Source: Lunularia cruciata (lineage: Eukaryota > Streptophyta > Marchantiopsida > Lunulariales > Lunulariaceae). From it: DNA of 64,000 nt. Location of the stretch: the NCBI GenBank assembly GCA_948567375.1, contig OX419762.1, positions 32,617,465-32,681,464 of the forward strand. The letters are read 5' to 3'. The position numbers and the translations under genes are program-made. Below the pieces are notes generated by a model. The model had not been told where the DNA came from. It saw nothing but the letters and a program-made list of their open reading frames with translations, and did not search any database. Shown here piece by piece: positions 22,247 through 33,476 of this stretch; the first letter of the stretch is position 1, and every line of letters starts with the position of its first letter.

Positions 22247-25200
22247 CTATGCATTGTGGAGGTGAGAAAGAGGTTCCCAAGTGGCATCATGAAGGGGATA
22301 CCCTTTCCAAAGGACCTTGTACTCCATATGTTGACGACGGCCTCATTGAATGTGGCAACGTGCAAGGGTACGATCAACTTTGTACTCCTTATGATCATTG
22401 ATATGGATATGAAGAGGAGGAGGTTGGACTTGGGAGGGAAAGGAAGAGGGGTTAGGAACAAAGGGTTTCAACTTGGAAACATGAAAGACAGGATGGATAC
22501 GCATGTGACAAGGCAAGGCAAGACGATAAGCAACAGGAGAGACAATTTGGGTGATCTCAAAGGGTCCTATCCAATTAGGGGCAAGTTTACGAACTTGGGT
22601 ATCAAGTGGGAGAGGGAGGTTACTAGAGGATAGCATGACTTTATCACCGACTTCAAAGGTGAGATCTCAACGATGGTGGTCCGCAAATTGTTTTTGGCGA
22701 TTCTGAGCAACAAGGAGATGAGACTTGGCTTGTTGGAGAGATTGGGATATAGTGGTCAAGAATGTGGAAGTATGAGGAACCTGAGATGGAAGGGGAGCAA
22801 GAAGAGAATCTAGAACAAGCAGATCTTGGCCAAAATTAAGAAAGAAAGGAGAGAATCCGGTGCTTGCCTGTTTGGAATTGTTGTAGGCAAATTCGGCAGC
22901 GGCAAGGCATTCATCCCAATTGGTATGGATGACATTGACAAAGGCACGCAACATATCCTCCAATGTACGATTTGCACGTTCAGTTTGTCCATCAGTTTGA
23001 GGATGATAGGCCGTGGACAAAGCAAGCTTGGTGCCGAGTATCTAAAAGAGTGCTTGCCAAAACTTCCCGATAAAGCGAGGATCACGGTTGGAGATGAGTA
23101 CGTGTGGCATTCCATGATGCTTGAAGACATTGTCGAAGTAGATTTGCACTAAGGTTGGAGCATCCACGATATCACAGGTTGGTGCCAAGTTGATTTGCTT
23201 ACTAAGCTTATCCACAAACACCACGATGGCGGTGTGTCCTTGTTTTGTCTTTGGCAAGGATGTGATGAGATCCAAGCTCACATGCTCCCAACGAGCTGAT
23301 GTAACGGCAAGCGGTTGAAGGAGTACACCCGGCTTCTGGTTGCTGGCCTTGTTACGTTGGCAGCTCTCACACAATTGGACAAATTCTTGAACATATCGTG
23401 TCATGTTGGGCCACCACCATTGACATTGGAAGGTACCCAAGGTCTTGTCTACACCCATGTGACCAGCGATGGGTAAATCATGGGCTTCTTGAAGGCGCAC
23501 AAGTTGAAGATCACCTTTGGCTGGAACATAGATCCGGTCCGCATGGAATAGAAGGCCTTCCTTGAAGGAGAAGGTGTTGTACTCCTTGTCACCTGTTGTT
23601 AGCCGACCATGTACTATTTGGAAGAAGGGATCTTGTTGTAGAGCTAACCAAAACTCGTTATGAATCTTGGGATCAATTGACACCGTCGTAATTGCTGCCG
23701 CGATGAGAGGAAGAAACTTCAAATCAGGTCGTTGTGATAGAGCATCAGGGATGACATGGAACCGACCTGGTTTGTACTCAATTTTGATGTCAAACAATTG
23801 GAGTTGCTCTTCCCATCGATGATGTCAACTCTTCATGTGCTCCCGATGTAAGGTCTGCAACAATGGCTTGTGATCAGTTCGCATGATCATTTGTTTCCCC
23901 AAGAGATAATGCCTCCATACCTTGGTGGCATATACCATTGCAAGTTGTTCTCAATCTCGAGCAGAGTAATTTCTTTCAGCTGTATTTAGTCGGCAAGACA
24001 CAAAGGCAATAGGATGTAGTCCATTTGGAAATTCTTGTTGCAACACAGCTCCAATTGCAAAGTTAGAAGTATCAAAATCAACCACACAAGGTAGTTGAGG
24101 ATCATATGGTTGAAGAATGGGTCTTGAAGACACCATATGCTTTAACTTCTGGAATGCTTCTTCATGCTTGGTGGTCCATTGGAAGCTCAAGTTCTTTCCC
24201 AAGAGGTCAGTCAATGGTGCAGCCACGTGAGCATAATAGTGGATGAACCGTCGGTAAAAACTGGCCAATCCATTGAATGCTCGTACTTTGGTAGCATCCT
24301 TTGGGGTAGGCCAATCAGTAATGGCCTTGATCTTCTCTTCTTCCATCTTGATCCCCTCTGATGAGATCTTATGACCCAAGAAGGTAACCTCCTTCTGCCA
24401 AAAAGCACACTTTGACTTCTTGCAGTAAAATTTCCACTATCGTAGTCGTCTTAGGACTTCTTGCACATGATTCATATGTTCTTCCTTTGTCCTACTATAG
24501 ATTAAGATATCATCTAAGAACACTACCGCGGACTGATCCAATAGTCCCTCCAACACCTGATGCATCTGATCCATGAAGACTGCTGGAGCATTAGTGAGTC
24601 CGAAAGGTAGAACTCTCCACTCAAAATGTCCATACCTTGTGCGAAAGGCAGTCTTTTGCATGTCCTCTCCTTCAATAAGAATTTGCCAATAGCCACTACG
24701 AAGATCTAGCTTGGAAAAGTAGCGTGCTCCACTTAATTGATCAAGCAGGTCATCGATCCGAGGCAAGGGATATGCATTCTTCACGGTTTGCTTATTGAGC
24801 ACACGGTAATCAATATAGAAACGAAGTCCTCCATCCTTCTTTGGAACAAATAGTACCGGTGCTCCCCACGGAGAGGTACTATGTTGTATGAAATCCTTCT
24901 CCAACAACTCTGTAAGTGTTGTTCGCAACTCCTCCAACTCCTTTGGTGAGAGCCGATAGATTGGTCAACTCACTGGAGTACTCCTTGGCAATAACTCGAT
25001 CTTGAAGGGCATTCCTCAATCAGAGGATAATCCCTTTGGCAGATCATCCGGAAACACATCTGAAAACTCTTGAACTATTTGATCAACCGTTGCTTGATGC
25101 GGCACCCGGCCTTCCTCAGATTGTTCTTGTGCAATCCGCTTGATCCACACCGTGAATACAGACTTATCTTCCTCCAGAGCTTGCTCTATGGCTGCTTCAT

Positions 25201-26706
25201 AAACAAACTTCCCTTCTAGGGACTCATCTCTCTTCCAAGCTTGCTCCATGGTTGCTTTCTTGGCAAACTTCCCATCTTGGGACTCATCTCCCTTCCAGAT
25301 TTGCTCTATGGCTACCTTCTCAACAAACTTCCCATCTTGGGACTGACTATTCTTAGGTGTCTTACTTAGAGGTGCCAGACAACCTAATTGGAAATTCATA
25401 CGTTGGTGTTGTACTTGAATTTGATGTCGGGTCCAATCGAATTGAACCTTATGACGTTCAAGCCAAGGTAGACCCAAAATGATATCATAGTGTAGAGGTG
25501 CCACTACAAACCTCATACACTCCAAATACTCCTTCCCGATCTTCAAGGTAACAGGATGCGAGGTGCGAAATGCAGAACCTTTTCTACCATCCGCCATCAT
25601 CAACCTACTTCCAATCACTGGCTTGATAGGAATACCCAATTCCTTTGCTACTTGCATAGATATGCAATTCTCTGAACTTCCAGAATCAACCAAAATCCTA
25701 CAACCCCGATGAGATATTGTACCTTGCAAGTGAAGCAAACTTGCATAGGTCAAGCCTTCAATCCCATTGGAACTAATCAAGCTCCTAATAGGCGGCTCAA
25801 AATCTCCTACTGGGATTCTTCGTTTCCCAGATCATTCCGTTCCACAAACTCCATCTGGGCAACTTGTCGAGGTCACCCATTCCTAAGTGGACATTCAGCA
25901 ATGCGATGTCCAACTTGGCAACAATAAAAGCAACCTCCATTTTGTCGTAATCTTTCTCTATCTGTTGCGCCAAGTGGTCTTTGTTGGATAGCATCAATCT
26001 CTATTGGTACCGGTTCTTCCACTCGCAATACTGGTAGGTTTTGTGTAGGTTGAGGTCAAGACCAAGTTGTCACAACTAAGGAATCAAAACGCTCAGCCAA
26101 TTGCATGGCTTCTTCTACGTTCTGTGGCTCTCACATGGTCACCTCCAATCTGGTTCGTGACTTCAATCCTTGCACAAATCGATCCAGAACTTCACCTTCT
26201 TGGATATTTGGAATTTGCATGATGATATTCTGAAATTGTGTGATGTAGCTTCTCATTGAGCCAATCTGCCTCAACTCCGCCAATTTATCTTGTGCAGCTC
26301 GGGTGGCATTTATAGTTTGAAATCGACCAAGTATTGCATCTTTGAATTCTGCCCATGTCAAAATCGGTGTAACGATTTGTCATTCAGCTCTTTCTACTTG
26401 GAATCGCCACCAAAGTTTTGCCACGCCATCCAACTGGCTAGAAGCCAAGAGAATTTGTTTCCGCTTGTCTTGAAGATTGGTGGCTTCAAAGTAACGTTCA
26501 CAGTCAAACACAAAATTCTCCATTGTGCTTGGAAGATTCTTGCCTTCAAACACCTTGGGTTTCGAGAATCGAATACGATCTTCTCCATCTTGAACTGGCG
26601 CTCTATCTATCTGTTTGCGTCGTTGCTGGTCTTGTTCATCCAACAATCGAGTAAGATGCTGGATTTGTTGTTGCATTGCAAGGATAACATCCTGTATTGC
26701 CGCCAT
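22247..26706 (-). pseudogene. Family E gag-pol polyprotein with C-terminal chromodomain
   Basis: The ATG at 26706 starts gag (MAAIQDVILAMQQ). The capsid region follows (FKDAILGRFQ), then a CX2CX4HX4C knuckle near 25890-25935 (CFYCCQVGHRIAEC). Protease has ILVDSGSS near 25695. RT spans 24937-24390 with [13 protein letters not shown]-type [10 protein letters not shown] and VVFLDDIL (catalytic DD). RNase H spans about 24100-23830. The integrase zinc domain ends at CESCQR near 23370, followed by the core with DLITSLP, then SNRDPRF (second catalytic Asp replaced by Asn), and E in TDGQTERANR. The GPY/F module is near 22590-22400. The chromodomain (EYKVLWKGYP block) spans about 22380-22250 and the final TAG is at 22247-22249. 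At least ten TGA stops and a few TAG or frameshift lesions make this copy inactive. Confidence 0.92.
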
Positions 26707-26964
26707 CGTTACTACTCTATTCCACTACCCTCAATTTATCTAGTTGATTAACACATAGATACAACACGTCCACTGTTCTCCATAAGTTACAACTGGAAGT
26801 ATCAAGGGTTCCTCTGACACGGTGATCATATGCAAAAAATCCTGCCCAAAGCATGAGGTGATGAATTAAGTGAAATGATGCTTTGGTAATATCTGGACAT
26901 GAAAGTCCCAATGGTTTGGTGGAAGTGGATTTGGTGGTTCATAAATTCCATCCATCCCATTCTT

Positions 26965-26976
26965 GCTCTGATACCA
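26965..26976 (-). promoter_or_regulatory. Primer binding site of family E (initiator tRNA-Met)
   Basis: On the minus strand TGGTATCAGAGC starts one base after the 5' LTR end. This is the well-known initiator-Met primer site of plant LTR retrotransposons. Confidence 0.9.
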
Positions 26977-26977
26977 A

Positions 26978-27257
26978 TGTAAAAGACTGAAACCGAGGAG
27001 AGAAATAGGAGAATGGAAACTCACATTGGGACACTTGAATGAGAGAAAACTATGAATGCCTAGCATGAGCTTTGGCTTTGGTATTTATAGGTAGCATACA
27101 AGGCCCTTGAGAAGCTTCTGAAGAAGCTTCCTCAAGCCCCTTTCTTAGAGTGCAAGCCAAGTTAACTAGGAAGCTTCTCAAGAAGCTTCCTTCTAGAAGT
27201 CATCTACTTGGCATGCAAGCTAAGCTAGTTAGAAGCTTCTAGAAGATATTTCTTTCA
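26978..27257 (-). repeat. Family E 5' LTR, outer part missing
   Basis: Matches the first two thirds of the 21755-22180 LTR (plus-strand order) and stops near 27257, where CC-LTR copy F begins. It contains a perfect three-module GAA/TTC site at 27232-27244. Confidence 0.85.
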
Positions 27258-27654
27258 CACATTTCTAGAAAAATGTGAAGAAAAAGTATGTGGATAGAGC
27301 CTAAAGAGGGCTAAACCGGGAAGAAATAAGAAGAAGCGGGGGTTTGAAGTAAAGCCCAAAGTCGAGCTTGGGTCAAGCCACAAAGTAGAACCCAAAGACA
27401 CAAAGACAAAGAAGAAGAAGTAGAGACTTTGTGTTGAGCAGCATGATTGGTTCCAAAGAACCTGTAACAAACTTCTTTGTAGTCGGTGCAATCAAGAAAG
27501 TACGCGAGAAGAAAGTAATGACCTCGGGATCAAGAAGTCCTTGATAGTGATAGGAACCAACTTCACCAAATTGGAGACTGACGAGGAGGAGCAATTGAAG
27601 AACGACCAATCAACGTAGGACTATAAAATTACAAGTCGTGTGAGGAAGTAAGCA

Positions 27655-29917
27655 ATGTCCAGTCGCTACCCGATTCCTATTTAGAGTCAACCGGAAGTAA
27701 TGCAAATTGCAAATCCGTAGGAAGAAGAGTGGGTTAGGATCTTGGGAACAATTTTCCACAAGAAGAGGGTGAGGAAGCACACAATGACCCCAAAAATGAG
27801 TAAGCAAAGTACGGTGAGAGTGAGGAATTTGTTTAATCAACCTTGCACCAAGAATGGGCATAAGGTGGATAGTTATAGAGATTCCAAGCAAAGATAGATA
27901 GTAAGCGTGATGATGGCAATGTTCAAGCCAGAGCAAACCACCTATGTTACTATGCAGCTGGCGGTGTTCTTTCACCAAATGTTTGTGGGAGGGGCAGTAG
28001 ATTGGGCAAAATGTTTGCATCAGAGAGTGGGGCAGATGATTTTGGGATAGAGAATGGATATGCTACCACATTACTTTGTGCCCTTTGCAGTGCATTTTTA
28101 TTTTGGGTTGAACTTGCTAACCTTGGAAGAACAAAATTGAATGCGTTTGCACTTTCATCCGGATTTACAGAATGAAGCAGATGTAGATGAGCAATATTAT
28201 ATGGAGAGAGTGCGCAATGAAGACGAGTACTACAAAAAGAGTGGGAAGGAGAAAATCATAGCAATTGACCTTCCAAGGGCTAGAAAGAGAGCCAAGCCTA
28301 AGAGTCATGTTGCGACAGTCCAACCCCAGAAGGTTCTGAAGCTTAACCCAGCAGCGGTGGTACTAAGAACAAAGGAAGCCATGCAAGAATCAAAAGAAGA
28401 GTCAGAAGGAGAAACTGGATCAAAGGAAGACATGTTGGGAGAGGAAGAGGAGTTCATGTTACAAAGTGAGGAGTCAATCAGTGACAGCGAAGGCAAAGCC
28501 GAGGTTCAGCAAACGTGAAAGCCGATAACCGATGCCAGAAAGCCGAGTCCCGAGGTTTCCTTGATTGAACGAGGAAGTGAGAAGAAGAAGGGAGAGAAAG
28601 GTGTGGCACAACCCCATATTGCCAAGGAGAAGAATGTTACGACCACATATGAAAGTGGGGCCCAATAAAGTTACTTTGGAAGGAGGAGAAAGATCAGAAG
28701 AAGAAACTTTGAAGGTGCAAATATTGCAAGTTCGGGGCAAGGAGCAAGAAGTGGAGTGGTCGGAACCCGAAGGCCAAGCCGATGAAGCAAAGTGCAAAGG
28801 AGTGGACTATCTATCTAAGGTAGTATGTCCATTGTTGATGATGCTCTAGCAAAAGAAGATGGAAATGGTAAGTGCCAATCTCGAGGTGCCAGATGAGTTG
28901 GCAATAGTAAAGACCTGGAGTGCGGAAACCTCATTGTTGCAAAGTAAGTTAACAAGGGTGGAGATGGAAGTCAAAGAACTTTGGGTTGAGGAGGTTCTTT
29001 GGAGTAAGCACTTTGAAGTGACCAGGGAGGAATTAGTAAAGAGTCGCAAGGAGTCAAAAGAGAGGACTGCGTTGGTTGAAGTGTTGAAAGGAGAACTTGC
29101 AAATGCGCGTGTAGAGTTAATTCACTTGAAAGCAATTGCAGCATTAATGGAGCAGGAGTTGGAGAGTCTCAAGAAGAAGGCAATGGAGAAAGATCAAGCC
29201 TGGCAATCCAAGTTAGCAGAGCATAGTAGAGAAGAAGACCGGTTGCAAGGATTGGTGCGAGTAGTAGAGGAGCAAATTTCTGTGAACTAGAGGGAGAAGG
29301 AAGCATTGAAGACCAAATTTGAAGACAAACTCCAAATGTATCATAGTGAATTGGAGGAAGAGAGGAAGAAGGAGAAGCTTATGGTCAAAGAAGAAGCGGA
29401 TGAGGTAGGCAAAGTCATCAATGAAATCAAGGCAATGTTGAGTACGGAAGTTGAAGGTAAACTCGAGGAGGTGAGATTGCACGAGTTGAAGTTGTTGGTG
29501 CAGGAGATGCGCAAGAGAAAAGCGAGGGATGCAGAGTTGAATAATTTATTAATTTGGTTGAGAGATTGTGTAGATAGGAAAATGTTAGAGGTGGGAGACA
29601 ATGTGTGTCTCAGACTAGATCTGATTAGAATAGAACTAGATAAACCTCATAGGGAGGTGCACGACGTACAAAGACCCAATGTTGCAAAAAGAGGAATTCA
29701 AGTGTCTTCAAACTTATCATTTGATACATTAAAGAAAAATGGGTCGGAAGATAAGGAGATAGGAAGATTACCCTTGACCTCAATTATAGTTTGTAGTGAA
29801 GAAATTGTGGAAATAGAAGAGTTAGGAGTAGGATTAGATAGACCAAAGGATGGTGAAATTATAGTGGGATCATCAGGTTTGAAAGCCGATGACGAGGTAG
29901 ACATCGGATTGGGGTAG
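27655..29917 (+). pseudogene. CC-LTR protein of copy F, decayed
   Basis: N-terminal part 27655-28130 has many stops, but MAMFKPEQTTYV, AVFFHQMF and DWAKCLHQR remain readable. The 28141-28518 frame covers the end of the globular domain (LHFHPDLQNEADVDEQYYM) and the acidic Ser/Glu stretch. The 28859-29290 and 29306-29917 frames cover the coiled coil and the conserved end: LRLHELKLLVQEMRKRKA, LNNLLI, RLDLIRIELDK, the TLKKNGSEDKE tail and DEVDIGLG before TAG at 29915. A long region missing near 27730-27890 relative to copy C shows internal deletion. Confidence 0.75.
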
Positions 29918-30033
29918 AAACAGATTTGAGATTTGAAGAGGCAAATATGAAGAGGTGCATTGTCATTTCAGATCTGCACGTTAGAAGAGTTCTTGTAGAA
30001 TGGTATTTTTGTTAGAACTATTGTTTGCTTCAC

Positions 30034-30041
30034 TATTTAAG
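30034..30041 (+). promoter_or_regulatory. TATA-like box of CC-LTR copy F
   Basis: TATTTAAG followed by AGTGGCATTGGCAATG, 681 bp before the right end at 30715. Confidence 0.5.
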
Positions 30042-30715
30042 AGTGGCATTGGCAATGAGCTGTTGTTCAATATTCATATTTCTGAAGATAGATAAAGTGA
30101 AGTGTTGTTTTCAGTGCTCGTCACTTGAGCTTAATTCTGAGTATCAACTCTATGTCTATGTTTGTGAGTGTGTGGAGAAATTCAAAGTGCAAGTCAATGT
30201 GCTTGGTGGATGTTGGATTCCGTAGCCTTGATCTTCATTTTTTGTGTTTGATCTTGAGTGAAGTGCAATCAAAGTAATGCCTTGACAGATCTGAGAGGAA
30301 TTGTAGTGTTGTTAGTATTCTGCATTTGTGAGTGCAGCACAAAGTTGATGTGAAGCAATTTCAATCAAGGAAGTTGTGCCTTCAGTGGAGGGGTGGAACA
30401 CAATTCTGATGCCAAGTCATTTTTTGCAATGAAGTACCGTCTTTGGGAGAATTTGAATCATCACAATCAAGATTTGTTTAGACAAAATTTGCTATGTTGT
30501 GATTATGGATGTGTGTATTTGTGACAAGTTGTAAAGATTGTGAGCTTGTTACTCTCTTTTGGGTGTAATTGCTACCTGAGAGATTAAAGATGAAATCAAG
30601 AAGGACTACATTGTGACATTTGACTTCATATTTGACCAATTTTGAATTGTAACTCTACGGAAACGAACTTTATTTCCCTGATTACCCCAAAAGTGATATT
30701 TTCCGGGTTGTAACA

Positions 30716-31462
30716 CTTCTCCCATAGTTGCACCACATTGATCTTGAGATTTGCAAGTTGTTTTATGATAGTTTGAAGTGGATCCTTTGGTGGAGGTGTG
30801 AGAACTCAAGCAACTACTACTCGTGGTGCAACCCTTATCACCAAAGTATCGGAAGTTCCACCATACTTGTAGCCTTGAGGAGGATGCACAGCCTCCTTCA
30901 CCACCAAATCACTCTCATCCCCTTCCAAACTCTTCTCCATACCAATTGTGATCTTGATAGCTTCAACCTTGGAAGAAGGTTTCTCATATCTCTCCTTGCT
31001 TCTTATTTGTGGTCACAACCCTCCCGCAAAATTCTTGGTGAGCATGGCCCTTATGCCAATCATAGTAGTCTCCACATCATCCCCACCCTTCCTCAACACT
31101 ACGCAAAATCTGGACTCTAACTTTTCCACTCTTTCCACATAGACTCTCACTTTCTCTCCATCTCCTTGCTTGAGAAAGGTAACCTCACTCATCAATCTCT
31201 CATAACTATCATTTGGAAGAAAGTTCTCAATGAGTGTTGAAGTCAAACTCTCCCAAGACTCTTCTTGCCCATCTCTCCTCTCTCTTTTTTGGTATTTTGG
31301 CTCATACCATGTAAGTGTTGCATCCTCAAAGAAATCTGGTAATAATGGGGCCCCCTCATTCTTCCTCCTCTCATTGTTTCCTATGCAAGCTCTCTTGAAG
31401 TCTCTCACAAAGGCCTCCACATCTTCTCCATCATTGCCAAAGAAAACCGGAAGTTTCCCCAT
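30716..31462 (-). pseudogene. Family D gag, N-terminal part
   Basis: ATG at 31462 begins MGKLPVFFGND, the same start as the copy at 63960. A single 149-codon frame runs to a TGA at 31013-31015 (…KNFAGGL*). The remainder to 30716, matching the region up to the LKINVVQLWE block of family D, is readable only across a frameshift. The zinc knuckle and everything after it are missing. Confidence 0.85.
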
Positions 31463-31697
31463 CTTAACCCCTCACTATCTTTCTTTTCTCTCAATTTTTC
31501 TTTCTCTTTTCTTTTCTCTCACTCTATAACTAATAGATTATGTACATGACTAACACCATTTGAGAGTAAACCACCCTAGAGAACACAAAAGTTTTAGGTT
31601 ACTCCAAGGTTTCTATAGCAACATCAAATCCTAGAGTGCATATTAATCAAACTCTCATGGACAGTTTATCCATAAGTTTAAATATTATCTCCATCAC

Positions 31698-32990
31698 TAA
31701 TCTTGAGAACTAGCTTATGAAAGTGGTAGTATTTCTGTAGTTATACTAAGACTCTCTCCAAGATCCTTCACCGAAGTCTCCAAAAGTGCTTTTACTTTGC
31801 TACACTCATGTCCTTTTGGAAGTTCTTCCACTCCACAAACCTCACACAACTCCTCGGTCTTAGATCTTCTCACTCCCAATCTTGGTGAAGAAGGTCAAAC
31901 ATGCAAACCCAAGTCAATTAATCCTCTCCTTTCCTTCAATATCTTGCTCTAAAAGGTCAATGGACATGAAATTGCCTTATGTTCCTTCTCTCCACATAGA
32001 AAGCACTTAGACTCACTCTTTCCTCCAAGTGGTGTAGGTTTTTGGATCCTCTCAACACTCTCTTCAAATTCTATTGTAAACTCTCTTTTCCTCAAATCTA
32101 CCCCTAAAATCACCTTAGACCCTTGGAGAACCTTACATAGTCTCAATGTCCACTCTTGATAACCCAAGATGAATCACTCAAACATGATTTTTGTTGCTCT
32201 CAAACTCCTCAAGCATGAGATCTCAACTTTACAGAATTGACCATTACTCAAAATGTCACTTAACTCTCTCAATTGGTATATCACAATCCTCTGAAATTTT
32301 TCACACTTAAAAAAAACTCTTGGGTGTCTCTCCTTGCAAAAATTAAAATCTTCCATTGTACCATTTGGCCTAGACACCTTTCTATTCAGCACACATATTT
32401 CAGATTTGGTCTGAAAACCACCCCCCTCACTTAAAATTTCATAACTCCCTATGAAAGAAAGATCTTTCTCTAATTTTTGTGTCAAAAGGTAGGATATAAT
32501 GCATTGGATGTTTTTGAAACATTTCAGAAAAACCCATTGAAAATTGAAGAAATGGCAGTTTTTGTACAATTTTCTAGAGAGCATGCAATTGCCGGAACAA
32601 TTTACCCTATCCACTTTCAAAACTTCTAGCTCAAAGCGGATAGTAGCTCTCACAAAAATTTCATAAATTCTAGCTGAAGGATAACCCAAGCTTTCATGTG
32701 TAGAATATTCAAGCCCAGATCTAAAACTTGAGATTTTGCTCAAAATCACCTTAATTTCCAAAATTTGCAATCCACCTCACACAATCTCTCCAAATCCTCC
32801 CATGTGTACAAGATATACAAAATCACCTCAAAGACATCATAACAAACTACAAGGTATAAAAATGGGTCCAATTTTTCTAACAGAAGTTCAACAATCTCCT
32901 CCACTAAAGTTCTCTCCAAGTGAGCTTTGATAGCCTCCTTCTATCTAATATAGAATTGTACATGTAACATTATCTTACCTTCTAGAGAGG
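31698..32990 (-). pseudogene. Extra family D ORF before gag, better preserved copy
   Basis: The part from about 32770 to 32174 is one open stretch of 198 codons. After a single TGA (32171-32173) the same frame continues to 31949, with a CX2CX4HX4C knuckle (CFLCGEKEHKAISC). After further stops it reaches the second motif CX2CX8HXC (CEVCGVEELPKGHEC, near 31803-31845). The end is near 31698. The same order and both motifs are seen at 5281-6586, so this is a family-wide ORF. The knuckle suggests nucleic-acid binding (inference). No match to a known retrotransposon protein is recognised. Confidence 0.65.
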
Positions 32991-32995
32991 TCTCT

Positions 32996-33007
32996 GCAAC
33001 GGAACCA
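32996..33007 (-). promoter_or_regulatory. Primer binding site of family D (tRNA-Glu type)
   Basis: On the minus strand TGGTTCCGTTGC, four bases inside the LTR edge at 33012. It is a perfect 12-base complement of the plant tRNA-Glu 3' end including CCA, recalled from the conserved TCCGTTG/CAACGGA acceptor stem. Confidence 0.7.
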
Positions 33008-33011
33008 AAAA

Positions 33012-33464
33012 TGTGAGCTTGCATGTCTCTCACTCAAGATGAACCTCTGATGGCTATTATGGTAGTGCACCATGGACTAAGAAGGCAAAGAACCCCAACT
33101 CCATCATACTCCTCCAAGGCTAACACTCCAAGACTCAATACATTGCTCACTAGAGAACTCAATGAGAGAGAGATAGTTGCAAATGAAAGGATGATGAGTA
33201 CCTCCTCATCCCTTGTTTATATACTTGTGAAATAGTTATGCACTAAAGTTACTATTTATCAAAGTAACTCAAGTTACTAGGCTAAAAGTCAAGTAAAGTC
33301 AAAAGTATAAAGGAACATATATCCACATGGGCATATTCCACTAAGGATGTGATCTTATCTTGAACCAACAACTAAGTCAAGGATTCCGTCACATGGGCTA
33401 TCCTTGGACTATAGAAGAATCCAAAACAAAAAGGCTTGTGGGCCTAAGAGTTCTCAACTCTTAG
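33012..33464 (-). repeat. Family D 5' LTR, partial
   Basis: On the plus strand it starts TGTGAGCTTGCATG and matches the inner two thirds of the family D LTR up to AGTTCTCAACTCTT. The normal continuation (TTCTCAAAGCC) is replaced by an inverted copy of the preceding bases. Confidence 0.88.
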
Positions 33465-33476
33465 GCCCACAAGCCT
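33432..33476. repeat. Perfect 45-bp palindrome at an element junction
   Basis: Two 21-base arms, AGGCTTGTGGGCCTAAGAGTT and its exact complement, are separated by CTC. The left arm and the first seven bases of the right arm are normal family D LTR sequence. The remaining 14 bases extend the hairpin and lead into a CC-LTR fragment. Confidence 0.95.

Larger units (their letters stand above)
21755..27257 (-). mobile_element. Family E Ty3 chromovirus
   Basis: On the minus strand the order is 5' LTR (26978-27257, outer part lost), primer site for initiator tRNA-Met, gag, protease, RT, RNase H, integrase, GPY/F module, chromodomain, polypurine tract and complete 3' LTR (21755-22180). This is the standard chromovirus layout. 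The outer 5' LTR is truncated where CC-LTR copy F begins, so no target duplication can be read (gatac precedes the left edge). The coding region is nearly co-linear but carries many TGA stops at places where Arg is expected. Confidence 0.93.
27258..30715 (+). mobile_element. CC-LTR copy F (long class), 5' edge eroded
   Basis: The right end GGGTTGTAACA at 30715 is the family end with one change (GTCACA to GTAACA). The left end begins at about CACATTT (27258), lacking the first nine bases. The body contains leader, decayed coding region, TATA-like box at 30034 and the common 3' part. The bases after it (cttct) belong to a family D gag fragment; the left neighbour is the family E LTR, so the two flanks do not match. 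Confidence 0.82.
30716..33464 (-). mobile_element. Family D fragment: 5' LTR, primer site, leader ORF and gag
   Basis: Minus-strand copy of the first part of family D. Gag starts at 31462 and is cut in its C-terminal half at 30716 by the edge of CC-LTR copy F. The leader ORF, primer site (32996-33007) and part of the 5' LTR (33012-33464) follow to the right. The outer LTR end is replaced by a palindromic junction at 33432-33476. Confidence 0.88.

Noticed and set aside
22198..24361. Plus-strand frames opposite the chromovirus pol gene (for example 22826-23152)
   Set aside because: They are antisense to conserved integrase and RT coding sequence and carry no motif of their own.
33432..33476. 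Palindrome as a transcription terminator or structured RNA
   Set aside because: Most of it is LTR sequence plus its exact inverted copy at a junction; it is absent from intact LTRs, so a repair origin is more likely.
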